DNA of 64,000 nt from the NCBI RefSeq assembly GCF_016918855.1, contig NZ_JADKYB010000005.1, positions 124,001 to 188,000 of the forward strand, given 5' to 3'. The position numbers and the translations under genes are program-made. The stretch comes from Actinacidiphila acididurans (GTDB lineage: Bacteria > Actinomycetota > Actinomycetes > Streptomycetales > Streptomycetaceae). Position 1 is the first letter of the stretch. The number at the start of each line of letters is the position of its first letter. This document shows positions 50,830 through 60,554 of this stretch, one piece after another. Under the pieces are notes generated by a model. The model saw only the letters and a program-made list of their open reading frames with translations. It ran no database searches and was not told where the DNA came from.

Positions 50830-52500
50830 ATGGACGCGGACGTCATAGTGGTGGGCGCGGGGCTGGCCGGCCTGGTGGCCACCGCGGAACTGGCGGCGGC
50901 GGGGCGCAAGGTGATCCTGGTGGACCAGGAACCGGAGGCGTCGCTCGGCGGCCAGGCGTTCTGGTCCTTCGGCGGGCTGTTCCTGGTCGACTCCCCCGAG
51001 CAGCGGCGGATGCGGATCAAGGACAGCCCGGAACTGGCCTGGCAGGACTGGCTGGGCACAGCCGGCTTCGACCGGCCGGAGGACCACTGGCCGCGGCAAT
51101 GGGCGCGCGCCTACCTGGACTTCGCGGCCGGCGAGAAACGCGCCTGGCTGCGCGAACGCGGGATCCGCCTGCTGGCCGTGGTCAACTGGGCCGAGCGGGG
51201 CGGCTTGCTCGCCACCGGCCCGGGCAACTCGGTGCCGCGTTTTCACATCACCTGGGGGACCGGCCCCGCGGTGATCGCACCGTTCGAGCAGCGGGTGCGC
51301 GAGGCCGCCGCAAGGGGCCTTGTCGAGTTGCGCTTCCGGCACCGGGTCACCGCCCTGACCACCACCGACGGCGCCGTGGACGGCGTGGCCGGCGAGATCC
51401 TGGTGCCCAGTGGCGCGGCCCGCGGCGAGGGCAGTTCCCGGGAGCCGGCCGGGGAGTTCGCGCTGCGCGCCCAAGCGGTGATCGTCACCAGCGGCGGCAT
51501 CGGCGGGAACCACGAACTGGTCCGGGCCGCCTGGCCCAAGCGGCTGGGCACCCCGCCGGACAAGCTGCTGTCCGGGGTTCCGGCGCACGTGGACGGGCTG
51601 ATGCTGGGTGTCGCCGAACGGGCCGGCGCCAGCCTTGTCAACGGTGACCGCATGTGGCACTACACCGAGGGCATCGAGAACTGGGACCCGATCTGGGCCC
51701 GGCACGGCATCCGCATCCTGCCCGGCCCGTCCTCGCTCTGGCTGGACGCGACCGGCCGGCGGCTGCCGGTGCCGTACTTCCCCGGGTTCGACACGCTCGG
51801 CACCCTGGAGCACATCATGTCGACCGGCCACGGATACACCTGGTTCGTGCTCACGCAAAAGATCATCGAGAAGGAGTTCGCGCTGTCGGGTTCCGAGCAG
51901 AACCCGGACCTGACCGGCAAGAGCGTGCGGGAGGTGCTCAAGCGCGCACTGCCGGGCGCGACCGGGCCGGTGGAGGCTTTCAAGCGCCATGGCGCCGACT
52001 TCGTGGTCGAGCGCGAACTCGGCGCCTTGGTGCGCGGAATGAACGCGCTCACCGGCCAGGACCTGATCGACGAGTCGGAACTGCGCCGCGAGATCGAGGC
52101 GCGCGACCGCGAGATCGCCAACCCGTACGCCAAGGACCTGCAGATCACAGCCATACGCGGGGCACGCGCCTACATCGGTGACCGGCTGATGCGCACCGCC
52201 GCCCCGCACCGGCTGCTCGACCCCAAGGCGGGCCCGCTGATCGCGGTGCGGCTGAACATCCTGACCCGCAAGTCGCTCGGCGGCCTGGAGACCGATCTCG
52301 CCGGCAGGGTGCTGCGGCCGGTCCCCGAGGGCACCGCCGAGCGCGGCGAACCGCTGCCGGGGCTGTACGCGGCGGGTGAGGCGGCCGGTTTCGGCGGCGG
52401 CGGGATGCACGGTTACCGCTCCCTGGAGGGCACCTTCCTCGGCGGCTGCCTGTTCTCCGGACGTACGGCGGGGCGGGCGGCGGCCGAGGCGACGGCGTAG
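50830..52500 (+). CDS. FAD-binding dehydrogenase (ketosteroid-dehydrogenase / fumarate-reductase family)
   Basis: The 556-residue product starts MDADVIVVGAGLAGLVATAELAAAG, a dinucleotide-binding motif. It has SLGGQAFWSFGGLFLVDSPEQRR, VIVTSGGIGGNHELVR and the C-terminal FAD motif GLYAAGEAAGFGGGGMHGYRSLEGTFLGGCLFSGRTAG. These place it with FAD-binding dehydrogenases annotated as 3-ketosteroid-1-dehydrogenase-like. The substrate is not known. GGGGAGTAGGA precedes ATG 50830. Confidence 0.9.
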   Translation: MDADVIVVGAGLAGLVATAELAAAGRKVILVDQEPEASLGGQAFWSFGGLFLVDSPEQRRMRIKDSPELAWQDWLGTAGFDRPEDHWPRQWARAYLDFAAGEKRAWLRERGIRLLAVVNWAERGGLLATGPGNSVPRFHITWGTGPAVIAPFEQRVREAAARGLVELRFRHRVTALTTTDGAVDGVAGEILVPSGAARGEGSSREPAGEFALRAQAVIVTSGGIGGNHELVRAAWPKRLGTPPDKLLSGVPAHVDGLMLGVAERAGASLVNGDRMWHYTEGIENWDPIWARHGIRILPGPSSLWLDATGRRLPVPYFPGFDTLGTLEHIMSTGHGYTWFVLTQKIIEKEFALSGSEQNPDLTGKSVREVLKRALPGATGPVEAFKRHGADFVVERELGALVRGMNALTGQDLIDESELRREIEARDREIANPYAKDLQITAIRGARAYIGDRLMRTAAPHRLLDPKAGPLIAVRLNILTRKSLGGLETDLAGRVLRPVPEGTAERGEPLPGLYAAGEAAGFGGGGMHGYRSLEGTFLGGCLFSGRTAGRAAAEATA

Positions 52501-52665
52501 CAGGGGGCGTCACGGAGGTCGTCGCAGAAGCGTTCGCCGACGCAATGGGCGCGGCCCGCCGGAGGCGGCGACAACCGTGCCGGGGAAACGCGTGCCGCGG
52601 CCTGCACAGCGGTAAAAAGTGGGACAACCGGACAAAAGTTGCCCATGGGCGCCGGGAACCGAACC

Positions 52666-55600
52666 ATGGGAGAGGTGAGTGATGCCGCGTACCTCCGGTT
52701 CCCGCACCTGGCCGGCGACCTCCTGTGCTTCGCCGCCGAGGACGACATCTGGGTGGCGCCCCTCGGGACGCCGGAAAAGGCACCGGGCCGCGCCTGGCGG
52801 GTGACGGCGGACCGTACCCGGGTGGGGCCGCCGCGCTTCTCGCCCGACGGCACGGTGATCGCCTTCACCAACTGGCGCAGCCTCGACCCGGAGGTCTACC
52901 TGGTCCCGGTGGACGGCGGGGCTCCCCCGCGACGGCTGACGTACTGGGGCAGCGCCGACACCCGCGTCTGCTCCTGGGCGCCGGACGGTCATGCGCTGGC
53001 CGTCTCCTCGCACGGCCAGCCCTTCGCCCACCACACCTGGGCGTACAGCGTGCCCCGGGACGGCGGTCCGGGTGGGCCGCTGCCATGGGGGCCGGTGAGC
53101 GACATCGCGGTGCACGACACCGAGGACGGCGAACGCCGCACCCTGCTGCTCACCGGCACCCCGCCGCACGAGCCGTTCGCCTGGAAGCGCTATCGCGGCG
53201 GGGCCACCGGACGCCTGTGGCTGCACGGGCAGCGCCTTGTCGCGGACCTCGGCGGTCACTTGTCGTCACCGATGTTCGTCACCGGGCGGATCGCCTTCCT
53301 CTCCGACCACGAGGGCATCGGCAACCTGTACTCGGTGCGCCCGGACGGCACTGACCTGCGCCGGCACACCGATCACGCCGACTTCTACGCCCGTGACGCC
53401 GCCACCGACGGCGAGCGGGTGGTCTACGGCTGCGGCGGCGGCCTGTGGCTGGTGAACGACCTGGCGCCCGGCGCCCAATCGCGCCGGCTGGAAATACGGC
53501 TCGGCGGTCCGCGCAACGGCCGCCGCCCCTACCAGGTGCCGGCCGCCGCCAACCTGGACGGGCTGGCCATGGACCGGACGGGCCGGGCGAGCGCGGTGTG
53601 CGTCCGCGGCAGCCTGTACTGGCTCACCCACCGCGACGGCCCCGCCCGCACTATCGCCGACGAGCCGGGCGCGCGCGTGCGGCTGCCGGTGATGGTGGGC
53701 GAGACCGGACTCGTCGCCTATGTGACGGACGCCGAGGGCGAGGACGGGGTGGAGCTGGCCCCGCTGCCGGGGCGGGCGTCGCAGGCCGTCGCGCGGGCGG
53801 TGAGCCGGGCCGTGACGGGCGCGGGTGGGCGCTCCGGCGCCTCGGAAGCTCCGGGCGCTGCGAGCGGCGGCCCGGCGGAGGAGCCGGGCGGGACGGGAGA
53901 GCCGGCGGGAGGCCCGGAAGCCGTACCCGGCGAGGAAGGCGCGCAGCCGGTGCCCGTACCGGCCGGGGCGACGCGCTGGGGGCCGCGGCCCGAGGAGCGG
54001 GAGTGGTTGACCGAGGGGACGCAGCCCGGAGCACCGGGCGGCGGGCAGGGGGCGTACGAGGAGTTCGACGCGTTCGCGGCGCCGGAAACGGCTGAGGCGG
54101 ACGGCGCCCGGGTGCGGCTGGCCGTCGGGCAACTGGGCCGGGTCCTGGAGCTCGTCTGCTCGCCGGACGGTTCCGCGCTCGCGGTGGCGGCGCACGACGG
54201 GCGCCTGCTGCTGGTCGCCACGGGGCTGCATGAGGGCGAACCGGAGCCGGCTGGGTCGCTGGACAACACCGAGGAGGGCGCGATCGCGGCCACTGCGGCG
54301 GATTCGGTCGGACCGGCCGCGGCTAAAGAGGCGGGGAACGCGGCCGACGCCATGGAGGCCACCGGCGCGCCCGACACCATGGCGACGGAAAACGCCACAG
54401 AGGCCGCTGCTTCCGGCGCGGTGGCCACGACACCGGGCGGCGTCATAGAACTGGTCCGCTCCACCAACGGTCCGGTCCGCGATCTGGCCTTCTCCCCCGA
54501 CTCGGCCTGGCTGACCTGGTCGCAGCCCGGGGTGGGCCGCTCACTGCGCTGCATCAGGATCGCGCGCCTGGCCGACCGTACGATCATCGACGTCACCAGT
54601 GGCCGGTTCGAGGACGAGCAGCCGGTGTTCACCCGCGACGGCCGCTACCTGGCGTTCCTGTCCTGGCGCGGCTTCGACCCGGTCTACGACGTCCATACCG
54701 GCGACCTGTCCTTCCCGCTGGGCTGCCGCCCCTACCTGGTGCCCCTCAACTCGGCCACCCCCTCCCCCTTCGCACTGCGGGTCGAGGGCAGCCCGGTGGG
54801 CACCGGCCTGGACCCGGGCGAGGGCGCCGGCGGCGGCCCGGTGGTCGTGGAGGCCGAGGGGCTGCCGAGCCGGGTCACCCCCTTCCCGGTGCCCGCCTCC
54901 AAATACAGCGCCCTGGAGCCGGTCGCCGGCGGCCTGGTGTGGCTGCGCTGGCCGATTTCCGGCGCCCTGGGCGAGACCTTCGTCAACCCCGCCGACCCCT
55001 CCGCCCGCCCCACCCTCGAGTACTTCCACCTCGGCCGCTCCCGGCGCACCGAACTCGTCCACCACATGGACTGGTACGCGGTCAGCGGCGACGGCCTGCG
55101 ACTGGCCGTGGTCGACGAGGGCGACTTCGGGGTCGTACCCGCCACGGAGCGCGGCGACGAGGAGTCGGCCGTGCACGTCGACATGCGCCGCGTCCTGCAC
55201 GAGGTCGAACCGGCCGCGGAGTGGCGGCAGTCGTACGCCGAGGCCGGGCGGCTGATCCGGGACTACTTCTGGGCGCCGGACATGTGCGGCGTGGACTGGC
55301 CGGCCGTCCTGGACCAGTACCGGTCGCTGGTGGACCGGGTCGCCACCCCCGACGAGTTCGCCGACCTGCTGCGCGAGGTGCTGGGTGAACTCGGCACTTC
55401 GCACGCGTACGTGCAGCCCGCCCGCCGCAACGAGGGCCCGCCGCACTACCAGCGGCCCATCGGCCTGCTCGGTGCGGACTTCCGGCCCACCAAGGACGGC
55501 GCCTGGCAGGTGATCCGGATCCTGCCGGGCGAGTCGTCGGACTCCAGGGCGCGTTCGCCGCTGGCCGGCACCGGCATCCGGGAGGGCGCGGTCCTCACCC

Positions 55601-56442
55601 ATGTCGACGGTCGGCCGGTGGACCCGCACGCGGGCCCGTATCCGCTCCTTTCGGGCGCGGGCGGTACCACGGTGGAACTGACCTTCGCGCGGTCCGGTGA
55701 CGGCGGACCGCCGCGCCGGGTCGCCGTGGTGCCGCTCACCGACGACCGGCCGCTGCGCTACCAGCACTGGGTCGCCAGGCGCCGCATGGTGGTCCGTCAC
55801 CTGAGCGGCGGGCGATGCGGCTACCTGCACATCCCCGACCTCGGCGGCTCCGGCTGGGCGCAGTTCAACCGCGACCTGCGCAAGGAGGTCGCCTACGACG
55901 CCCTGATCGTCGATGTGCGCGGCAACGCGGGCGGCAACATCAGTGAACTCGTCATCGAGAAACTCACCCGTTCGGTGCTGGGCTGGGACCTGACGCGTAA
56001 CGCGCAGCCGGTTTCGTACACCTCCGGTGCCCCGCGCGGCCCGGTCGTCGCCATCGCCGACGAGGCGACGTCCTCGGACGGCGACATGATCACCGCCGCC
56101 TTCAAACTGCTGGGGCTGGGACCGGTGGTGGGACTGCGCACCTGGGGCGGGGTCGTCGGTGTTACCGGCCGCCACCGCCTGGGCGACGGAACGGTGATCA
56201 CGGTGCCGATGAACGCCGCCTGGTTCGACGCGTACGGCTGGTCGGTCGAGAACCATGGTGTCGCGCCGGACATCGAGAGCATGCGCACCCCGGTGGACTG
56301 GGCCGAGGGCCGGCCCGGCCAACTCGCGGTCGCAGTCCGCACCGCGCTGTCGCTGCTGGAGCAGCACGCGGCCGCCGCCCCGCCCGACCTCTCCCACCGG
56401 CCCGACCGTTCCCGGCCGTTGCTGCCGCCCCGGCAGGTCTGA
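52666..56442 (+). CDS. Tricorn-type S41 protease
   Basis: Tricorn proteases are large cytosolic peptidases that trim peptides from proteasome-like degradation. The product of about 1258 residues has two beta-propellers (to about residue 700), a PDZ domain (GTGIREGAVLTHVDGRPVDP) and the S41 core. The active-site set is visible: GTSHAYV (Ser-His), TSSDGDMIT (nucleophile Ser and Asp) and WSVENHGVAPDIE (Glu). About 190 residues of Ala/Gly/Glu-rich low complexity (roughly 370-560) are inserted between propellers, in two blocks. The start is uncertain: ATG 52666, ATG 52645 and GTG 52675 are in frame. Confidence 0.93.
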   Translation: MGEVSDAAYLRFPHLAGDLLCFAAEDDIWVAPLGTPEKAPGRAWRVTADRTRVGPPRFSPDGTVIAFTNWRSLDPEVYLVPVDGGAPPRRLTYWGSADTRVCSWAPDGHALAVSSHGQPFAHHTWAYSVPRDGGPGGPLPWGPVSDIAVHDTEDGERRTLLLTGTPPHEPFAWKRYRGGATGRLWLHGQRLVADLGGHLSSPMFVTGRIAFLSDHEGIGNLYSVRPDGTDLRRHTDHADFYARDAATDGERVVYGCGGGLWLVNDLAPGAQSRRLEIRLGGPRNGRRPYQVPAAANLDGLAMDRTGRASAVCVRGSLYWLTHRDGPARTIADEPGARVRLPVMVGETGLVAYVTDAEGEDGVELAPLPGRASQAVARAVSRAVTGAGGRSGASEAPGAASGGPAEEPGGTGEPAGGPEAVPGEEGAQPVPVPAGATRWGPRPEEREWLTEGTQPGAPGGGQGAYEEFDAFAAPETAEADGARVRLAVGQLGRVLELVCSPDGSALAVAAHDGRLLLVATGLHEGEPEPAGSLDNTEEGAIAATAADSVGPAAAKEAGNAADAMEATGAPDTMATENATEAAASGAVATTPGGVIELVRSTNGPVRDLAFSPDSAWLTWSQPGVGRSLRCIRIARLADRTIIDVTSGRFEDEQPVFTRDGRYLAFLSWRGFDPVYDVHTGDLSFPLGCRPYLVPLNSATPSPFALRVEGSPVGTGLDPGEGAGGGPVVVEAEGLPSRVTPFPVPASKYSALEPVAGGLVWLRWPISGALGETFVNPADPSARPTLEYFHLGRSRRTELVHHMDWYAVSGDGLRLAVVDEGDFGVVPATERGDEESAVHVDMRRVLHEVEPAAEWRQSYAEAGRLIRDYFWAPDMCGVDWPAVLDQYRSLVDRVATPDEFADLLREVLGELGTSHAYVQPARRNEGPPHYQRPIGLLGADFRPTKDGAWQVIRILPGESSDSRARSPLAGTGIREGAVLTHVDGRPVDPHAGPYPLLSGAGGTTVELTFARSGDGGPPRRVAVVPLTDDRPLRYQHWVARRRMVVRHLSGGRCGYLHIPDLGGSGWAQFNRDLRKEVAYDALIVDVRGNAGGNISELVIEKLTRSVLGWDLTRNAQPVSYTSGAPRGPVVAIADEATSSDGDMITAAFKLLGLGPVVGLRTWGGVVGVTGRHRLGDGTVITVPMNAAWFDAYGWSVENHGVAPDIESMRTPVDWAEGRPGQLAVAVRTALSLLEQHAAAAPPDLSHRPDRSRPLLPPRQV

Positions 56443-56465
56443 CCCGTTCCGTGCCGGGAACGGGT

Positions 56466-56495
56466 GAAGGGGCGGCCCCCGGGGGACGCCCCTTC
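56466..56495 (+). terminator. Terminator after the tricorn gene
   Basis: GAAGGGGCG (56466-56474) pairs exactly with CGCCCCTTC (56487-56495), 24 bp past the stop. It lies between the tricorn gene and the convergent small gene. Confidence 0.65.
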
Positions 56496-56557
56496 CCTGT
56501 CACGGTGTTCCGGCGGTCACGGCACCGCCTTCAGTCAAAGCTTGCGTCAGGCCCGCG

Positions 56558-56836
56558 TCAGGACCAGTCGCCCTCGTCCCGGCCGGACTCGGCGTCGCGC
56601 ATGCGCTGCTGGGAGCGGCGCTGTGCGCGCTCGTCGAATTCGGAGCCGGACTCGCGGCCGGAGTCGGCGCCCTGGCCGGACGGGCGCTCACGCCGCTCGC
56701 GCGGCACGGAGCGCTCGGAGCCGTCCATCCGCTGCTGGCTGTCGTCCGGCGTGCCCCGGCGGCGTTTCCCGGAGCCCTCACGGCTCCGGTCGCCGCGCTC
56801 CTGGGACTGGTCGTCGATCTGGTCGTAAGCACCCAT
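56558..56836 (-). CDS. Small disordered hydrophilic protein
   Basis: The 92-residue product (MGAYDQIDDQSQERGDRSREGSG...QRMRDAESGRDEGDWS) consists almost wholly of Asp, Glu, Arg, Gln, Ser and Gly. It resembles small stress-type hydrophilins of actinobacteria, though no family is claimed. A perfect GGAGGAG stands ahead of ATG 56836, which supports translation. Convergent with the tricorn gene. Confidence 0.75.
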   Translation of the reverse strand: MGAYDQIDDQSQERGDRSREGSGKRRRGTPDDSQQRMDGSERSVPRERRERPSGQGADSGRESGSEFDERAQRRSQQRMRDAESGRDEGDWS

Positions 56837-56941
56837 GGTTACTCCTCCTGGAGTGGTGGGGATGGGGCCTCGACAAGAGTGACATGCGGGTACGACCGTC
56901 GCATCCTGGGACAATAACCCCAGGTCAGCGACCAGTTACAG

Positions 56942-57844
56942 TCACGGAGCGTGATGCGACGACGTTCGTGCCGACTCATCGGCCGCCCCGCCCAGGCCCA
57001 CCAGACCGCGGCGCACCGCCAGGCCGCGCGCCAGTTCCGGTTCCGCTCGCCGCATTTCGCGCCGCGCGAGCGCTCCGCCGAGCAGCAACGGCAGAAACCC
57101 TCGCACCGGCTGCATCCCGCGCAACCACCACTGCGCGTACACGTGCGGCGATCGCCGGACGATCCCGTCCACGAGCCGCTCCACAGCCGGGTCGAGGGCG
57201 TAGGTGCGGTTGGCCGGCCAGGGCAGCCGCGCCCGCATCCGCCGCATCGCCTCGTCCTCGTCGGCGCCGCGCACCATGTCGGTGTCGGTCCAACTCAGGT
57301 ACGCCACGCCGACACCGACGCCTTTGTGACCGAGTTCGCCGCGCAGGCTGTGCGCGAACGCCTCCGCTCCCGACTTGCTTGCGCAGTACGCCGTCATCAT
57401 GGGCGCGGGCGTGATGGCGGCCAACGATGCGATCTGCAAAAAGTAGCCGTGCGAGGCGAGCAGCGCAGGCAGGAACACCCGGGCGGTGACCGTACTGCCC
57501 AGCAGGTTGACGTGTATCACCCGGTCGAAGGCATCGGGATCACCGTCAAGGAACGTCCCCCCGGTCGCCACACCCGCGTTGGCCACCACCACGTCCACCC
57601 GCCCGAAGCGCCCGACGACCTCCTCGGCGACGCGTGCCATCACCTGCCGGTCGGTGACATCAGCCGCCCAGGTGACGGCTTCGCCGTCGAGTGACGCGGC
57701 CACCTTCTTCATCTCTTCGGGTTCCAGGCCGACCAGTGCCACCCGGGCACCGCGCGCGGAAAGTCTGCGGGCCAGTTGCGCGCCCACCCCGCGGGCCGCG
57801 CCCGTCACCACCGCGACCCGGCCGTCCAACGCCGCTCCGCTCAT
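56942..57844 (-). CDS. Short-chain dehydrogenase/reductase of the monooxygenase operon
   Basis: The 300-residue product has VAVVTGAARGVGAQLARRL, VVVANAGVATGG and the catalytic YCASKSGAEAF with Ser in ASLAAIT. It uses LVGLEPEEM after strand 2, so the cofactor preference is unclear. The start ATG overlaps the upstream hydrolase stop by 4 bp. With the Baeyer-Villiger enzyme and hydrolase it fits a pathway ketone-ester-acid/alcohol, in which the SDR would make or use the alcohol/ketone. Confidence 0.9.
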   Translation of the reverse strand: MSGAALDGRVAVVTGAARGVGAQLARRLSARGARVALVGLEPEEMKKVAASLDGEAVTWAADVTDRQVMARVAEEVVGRFGRVDVVVANAGVATGGTFLDGDPDAFDRVIHVNLLGSTVTARVFLPALLASHGYFLQIASLAAITPAPMMTAYCASKSGAEAFAHSLRGELGHKGVGVGVAYLSWTDTDMVRGADEDEAMRRMRARLPWPANRTYALDPAVERLVDGIVRRSPHVYAQWWLRGMQPVRGFLPLLLGGALARREMRRAEPELARGLAVRRGLVGLGGAADESARTSSHHAP

Positions 57845-58869
57845 GCGCTCTTCTCCTCTCCTGCGGCCCGGGTGACCGCACCGGCCGTCGTGTTGACGTC
57901 GGTGACCGCATGCGTACGACGATCCGCCGGCCGGAGATTCTCTGCGCCTGCCCCGGCGACCGCCCGTTCGCCACCTGTCAGGTGATCGGCGACCAGTTGC
58001 CGTACAACGGCGCTCACCGCGGGGGCGTCCTCGATCGGCGTCATGTGTCCCAGGCCCGGGAGTTCGTGCAGGCCGACACAGTGCGGGAGTGCGTCAGCCA
58101 AGCGGTGGGCGTGCACCGCAGGGGTGAGTTTGTCTGCGGTGCCCACTAGTACGGCGGTGGGTGCGGCAAGTGCGGCGAGTTCGGCGTCGATGTCCAACTC
58201 GGCGAGCATCCTTCCCCACGCCGACCGCTGCCCCGCCCGGCACGCATGCACGATGCGAGCGGTGAACGCCACCTGTTCGGGTGACGCGCCCGGCGCCAGG
58301 ACGCCGTACTTCAGTGCCGCCCGGGACAACGCGGTCACCGGTCCGAGTGGCATGCGCGACACGAGGAGTTGACGGTGGAGATACCGCCGTAGGCGGCGTG
58401 AACTCAACCTCGGCGATAGCACCTCGGTGGCGCCGAGCAGCCGGCTGCTGCCGGTGCTGGCCAGCAGTACGGCGGCCGTACGGCGACGCACGGCGGCCCG
58501 CCCCGACGCCGCCATGATGGTCATGCCCCCCATGGAGTGACCTGCGAGCACCACACGTTGACCGTCGGGAACGGTCGCCTCCATAACGGCTTCCAGGTCA
58601 TCGGCCAGACATTCGGTGCTGTAACCCTTGCGGGTGATCGGTACCCCACTGCGGCCGTGACCGCGCTGGTCGTACGCGATCACCCGGTGGCCGTCGGCCA
58701 GCAGCCGTACCACCGGCGCCCAGAACAGCGTGGAACAGGTCCATCCGTGCGACAGGACGACCGTCGGGCCGTCGCTCCGGCCGTACTCCTCGACATGTAT
58801 CCGGGTTCCGTCTGCGGACACGGCGGTCAGCTCCCGCAGCGCCGGCACCTTCTCGTACGGGAGGCTCAC
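57841..58869 (-). CDS. Alpha/beta hydrolase of the monooxygenase operon
   Basis: The 342-residue product has SHGWTCSTLFWAPVV (oxyanion HG), YDQRGHGRS, the nucleophile elbow AGHSMGGMT, the acid in VGTADKLTP and the His in LPGLGHMTP. It is an esterase/lipase-type enzyme. GTG 58869 overlaps the monooxygenase stop, and its own stop overlaps the SDR start. A substrate-linked role is to hydrolyse the ester made by the upstream enzyme. The C-terminal 45 residues are a low-complexity tail. Confidence 0.9.
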   Translation of the reverse strand: MSLPYEKVPALRELTAVSADGTRIHVEEYGRSDGPTVVLSHGWTCSTLFWAPVVRLLADGHRVIAYDQRGHGRSGVPITRKGYSTECLADDLEAVMEATVPDGQRVVLAGHSMGGMTIMAASGRAAVRRRTAAVLLASTGSSRLLGATEVLSPRLSSRRLRRYLHRQLLVSRMPLGPVTALSRAALKYGVLAPGASPEQVAFTARIVHACRAGQRSAWGRMLAELDIDAELAALAAPTAVLVGTADKLTPAVHAHRLADALPHCVGLHELPGLGHMTPIEDAPAVSAVVRQLVADHLTGGERAVAGAGAENLRPADRRTHAVTDVNTTAGAVTRAAGEEKSA

Positions 58870-60371
58870 GACACCACCTCCGGGGTCCGCACCCGGTCGC
58901 CGGCGCCCACCAGTATCTCGTACTCCGACAGGTTCACCTGCCGCGTCGCCCGCCGGAATTCCGTGGTCGTGCCCGGCCAAACGGTTGTGTTGCGGCCGCG
59001 CGCGTCCAGGTACCAGCTCCGGCAGCCACCCGTGTTCCACACTGTGCGCGCGAGCCGCCGCTGCAACTCCTCGTTCCAGGCGGTGACCGCCTCGGGCCGG
59101 GCGTCCAGCGCCGCCGCCCCCATGCGCTCCAGTGTGCGCAGGTAATCGGCCATGTAATTGAGCGACGACTCGATCATCAGGATCATCGAGCTGTTCCCCA
59201 GGCCGGTGTTGGGCCCGACGATGAACAGCAGGTTCGGGAAGCCGTCGACAGCACAGCCCCGCAGCGCCGCCATACCGTCGCGCCAATGCTCGGCCAAGCT
59301 CCGTCCGTCTGCGCCGAACACCCGCTCACTGATCGGCATGTCGGTGACGTGGAAGCCGGTGCCGAAGACAATCGCGTCGACCTCGCGCTCGGTGCCATCC
59401 GCCGTCACCACCGACGACCCGCGCACTTCGGTCAGCGCAGCGGTGACGACCTCGGTGTTCGGCTGTGCGAGCGCCGGATAGTAGGTGTTCGACAGCAGGA
59501 TGCGCTTGCACCCGATCGTGTAGTCCGGCGTCAGCCGCGCCCTTAGCTGCGGATCCGGCACCGAGCGCCGCAGATGGCTGCGGGCGATCCGCTCGGCCGC
59601 CTTCATCAGCCGCGGCTGCCGCACAAAGGCGCCCACCTGGAACTCCCGCATCAGCCACAGCAGCCCGCGCCGCGCCCGCGCGGTCGCCGGCACCTTTGCG
59701 TGCAGCCACCGTTCCGCGGCCCCTATCGGCCGGTCCACCCGCGGCAGCACCCATGGCGGGGTGCGCTGGATGACTGTCAGCCGTTTCACCTGTGGCTGGA
59801 TGGAGGGCACGATCTGGATCGCCGACGCTCCGGTGCCGACCATGGCGACTCGTTTGCCGCGCAGGTCGTAGTCGTGGTCCCAGCGCGCGGAGTGGAAGAC
59901 GCGCCCGGGGAAGGACGCCAGCCCCGGGATGTCGGGAATGTTCGGGTCGGACAGCGCCCCGGTCGCGGAGACCACCACGTCGGCAGTCAGGTCGCCGACC
60001 GTTGTCGTCAACCGCCAGCGCCGCGCGTCACCCTCCCAGCGCACCTCTTTCACCTCGGCACCGAACCGCACATGCGGACGAAGTCCGAACACGTCAGTCA
60101 CTCTTTCAAGGTAGGCGCGGATGTGCTCCTGGCCGGAGAACGCCCGCGGCCAGTCGGGATTGGGCGCAAAGGAAAAGGAGTAGAGGTACGACGGCACGTC
60201 GCAGGCGCAGCCGGGATACCTGTTGTCGCGCCAGGTGCCGCCGATGGCGTCGGCGCGCTCCAGGACGACGAAATCGGTGATCCCCTCCCGTCGCAGCCGC
60301 GCGGCGGCCCCCAGACCGCCGAACCCGGACCCGATCACCGCCACCCGCACGTGCTCGAGATCGTCGTCCAT
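58866..60371 (-). CDS. Baeyer-Villiger-type flavin monooxygenase
   Basis: These FAD/NADPH enzymes insert oxygen next to a ketone, giving an ester or lactone. The 501-residue product has the FAD motif VAVIGSGFGGLGAAARL near residue 9, GGTWRDNRYPGCACDVPSYLYSFSF, the BVMO fingerprint FPGRVFHSARWDHD (FxGxxxHxxxW) and the NADPH motif VAMVGTGASAIQIVP. ATG 60371 starts the frame. It leads a coupled three-gene operon with hydrolase and SDR, opposite a MerR regulator. Confidence 0.94.
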   Translation of the reverse strand: MDDDLEHVRVAVIGSGFGGLGAAARLRREGITDFVVLERADAIGGTWRDNRYPGCACDVPSYLYSFSFAPNPDWPRAFSGQEHIRAYLERVTDVFGLRPHVRFGAEVKEVRWEGDARRWRLTTTVGDLTADVVVSATGALSDPNIPDIPGLASFPGRVFHSARWDHDYDLRGKRVAMVGTGASAIQIVPSIQPQVKRLTVIQRTPPWVLPRVDRPIGAAERWLHAKVPATARARRGLLWLMREFQVGAFVRQPRLMKAAERIARSHLRRSVPDPQLRARLTPDYTIGCKRILLSNTYYPALAQPNTEVVTAALTEVRGSSVVTADGTEREVDAIVFGTGFHVTDMPISERVFGADGRSLAEHWRDGMAALRGCAVDGFPNLLFIVGPNTGLGNSSMILMIESSLNYMADYLRTLERMGAAALDARPEAVTAWNEELQRRLARTVWNTGGCRSWYLDARGRNTTVWPGTTTEFRRATRQVNLSEYEILVGAGDRVRTPEVVS

Positions 60372-60554
60372 GGCACCGCCTTCCCGATCAACCGCGCCAG
60401 CATTCACTGGCACGATGGACTGTAGGGCAGATGGGTTACCAGCGGTAGGGGGCGTGCCGAAATCGACCGCATAGGCCACCCCGGCCCGGCGTTGGCGCAC
60501 CTCCCGACACGCTGGCGGTGACCTGGCGCACAGCCCACCGCATAGGCTGGCCGT

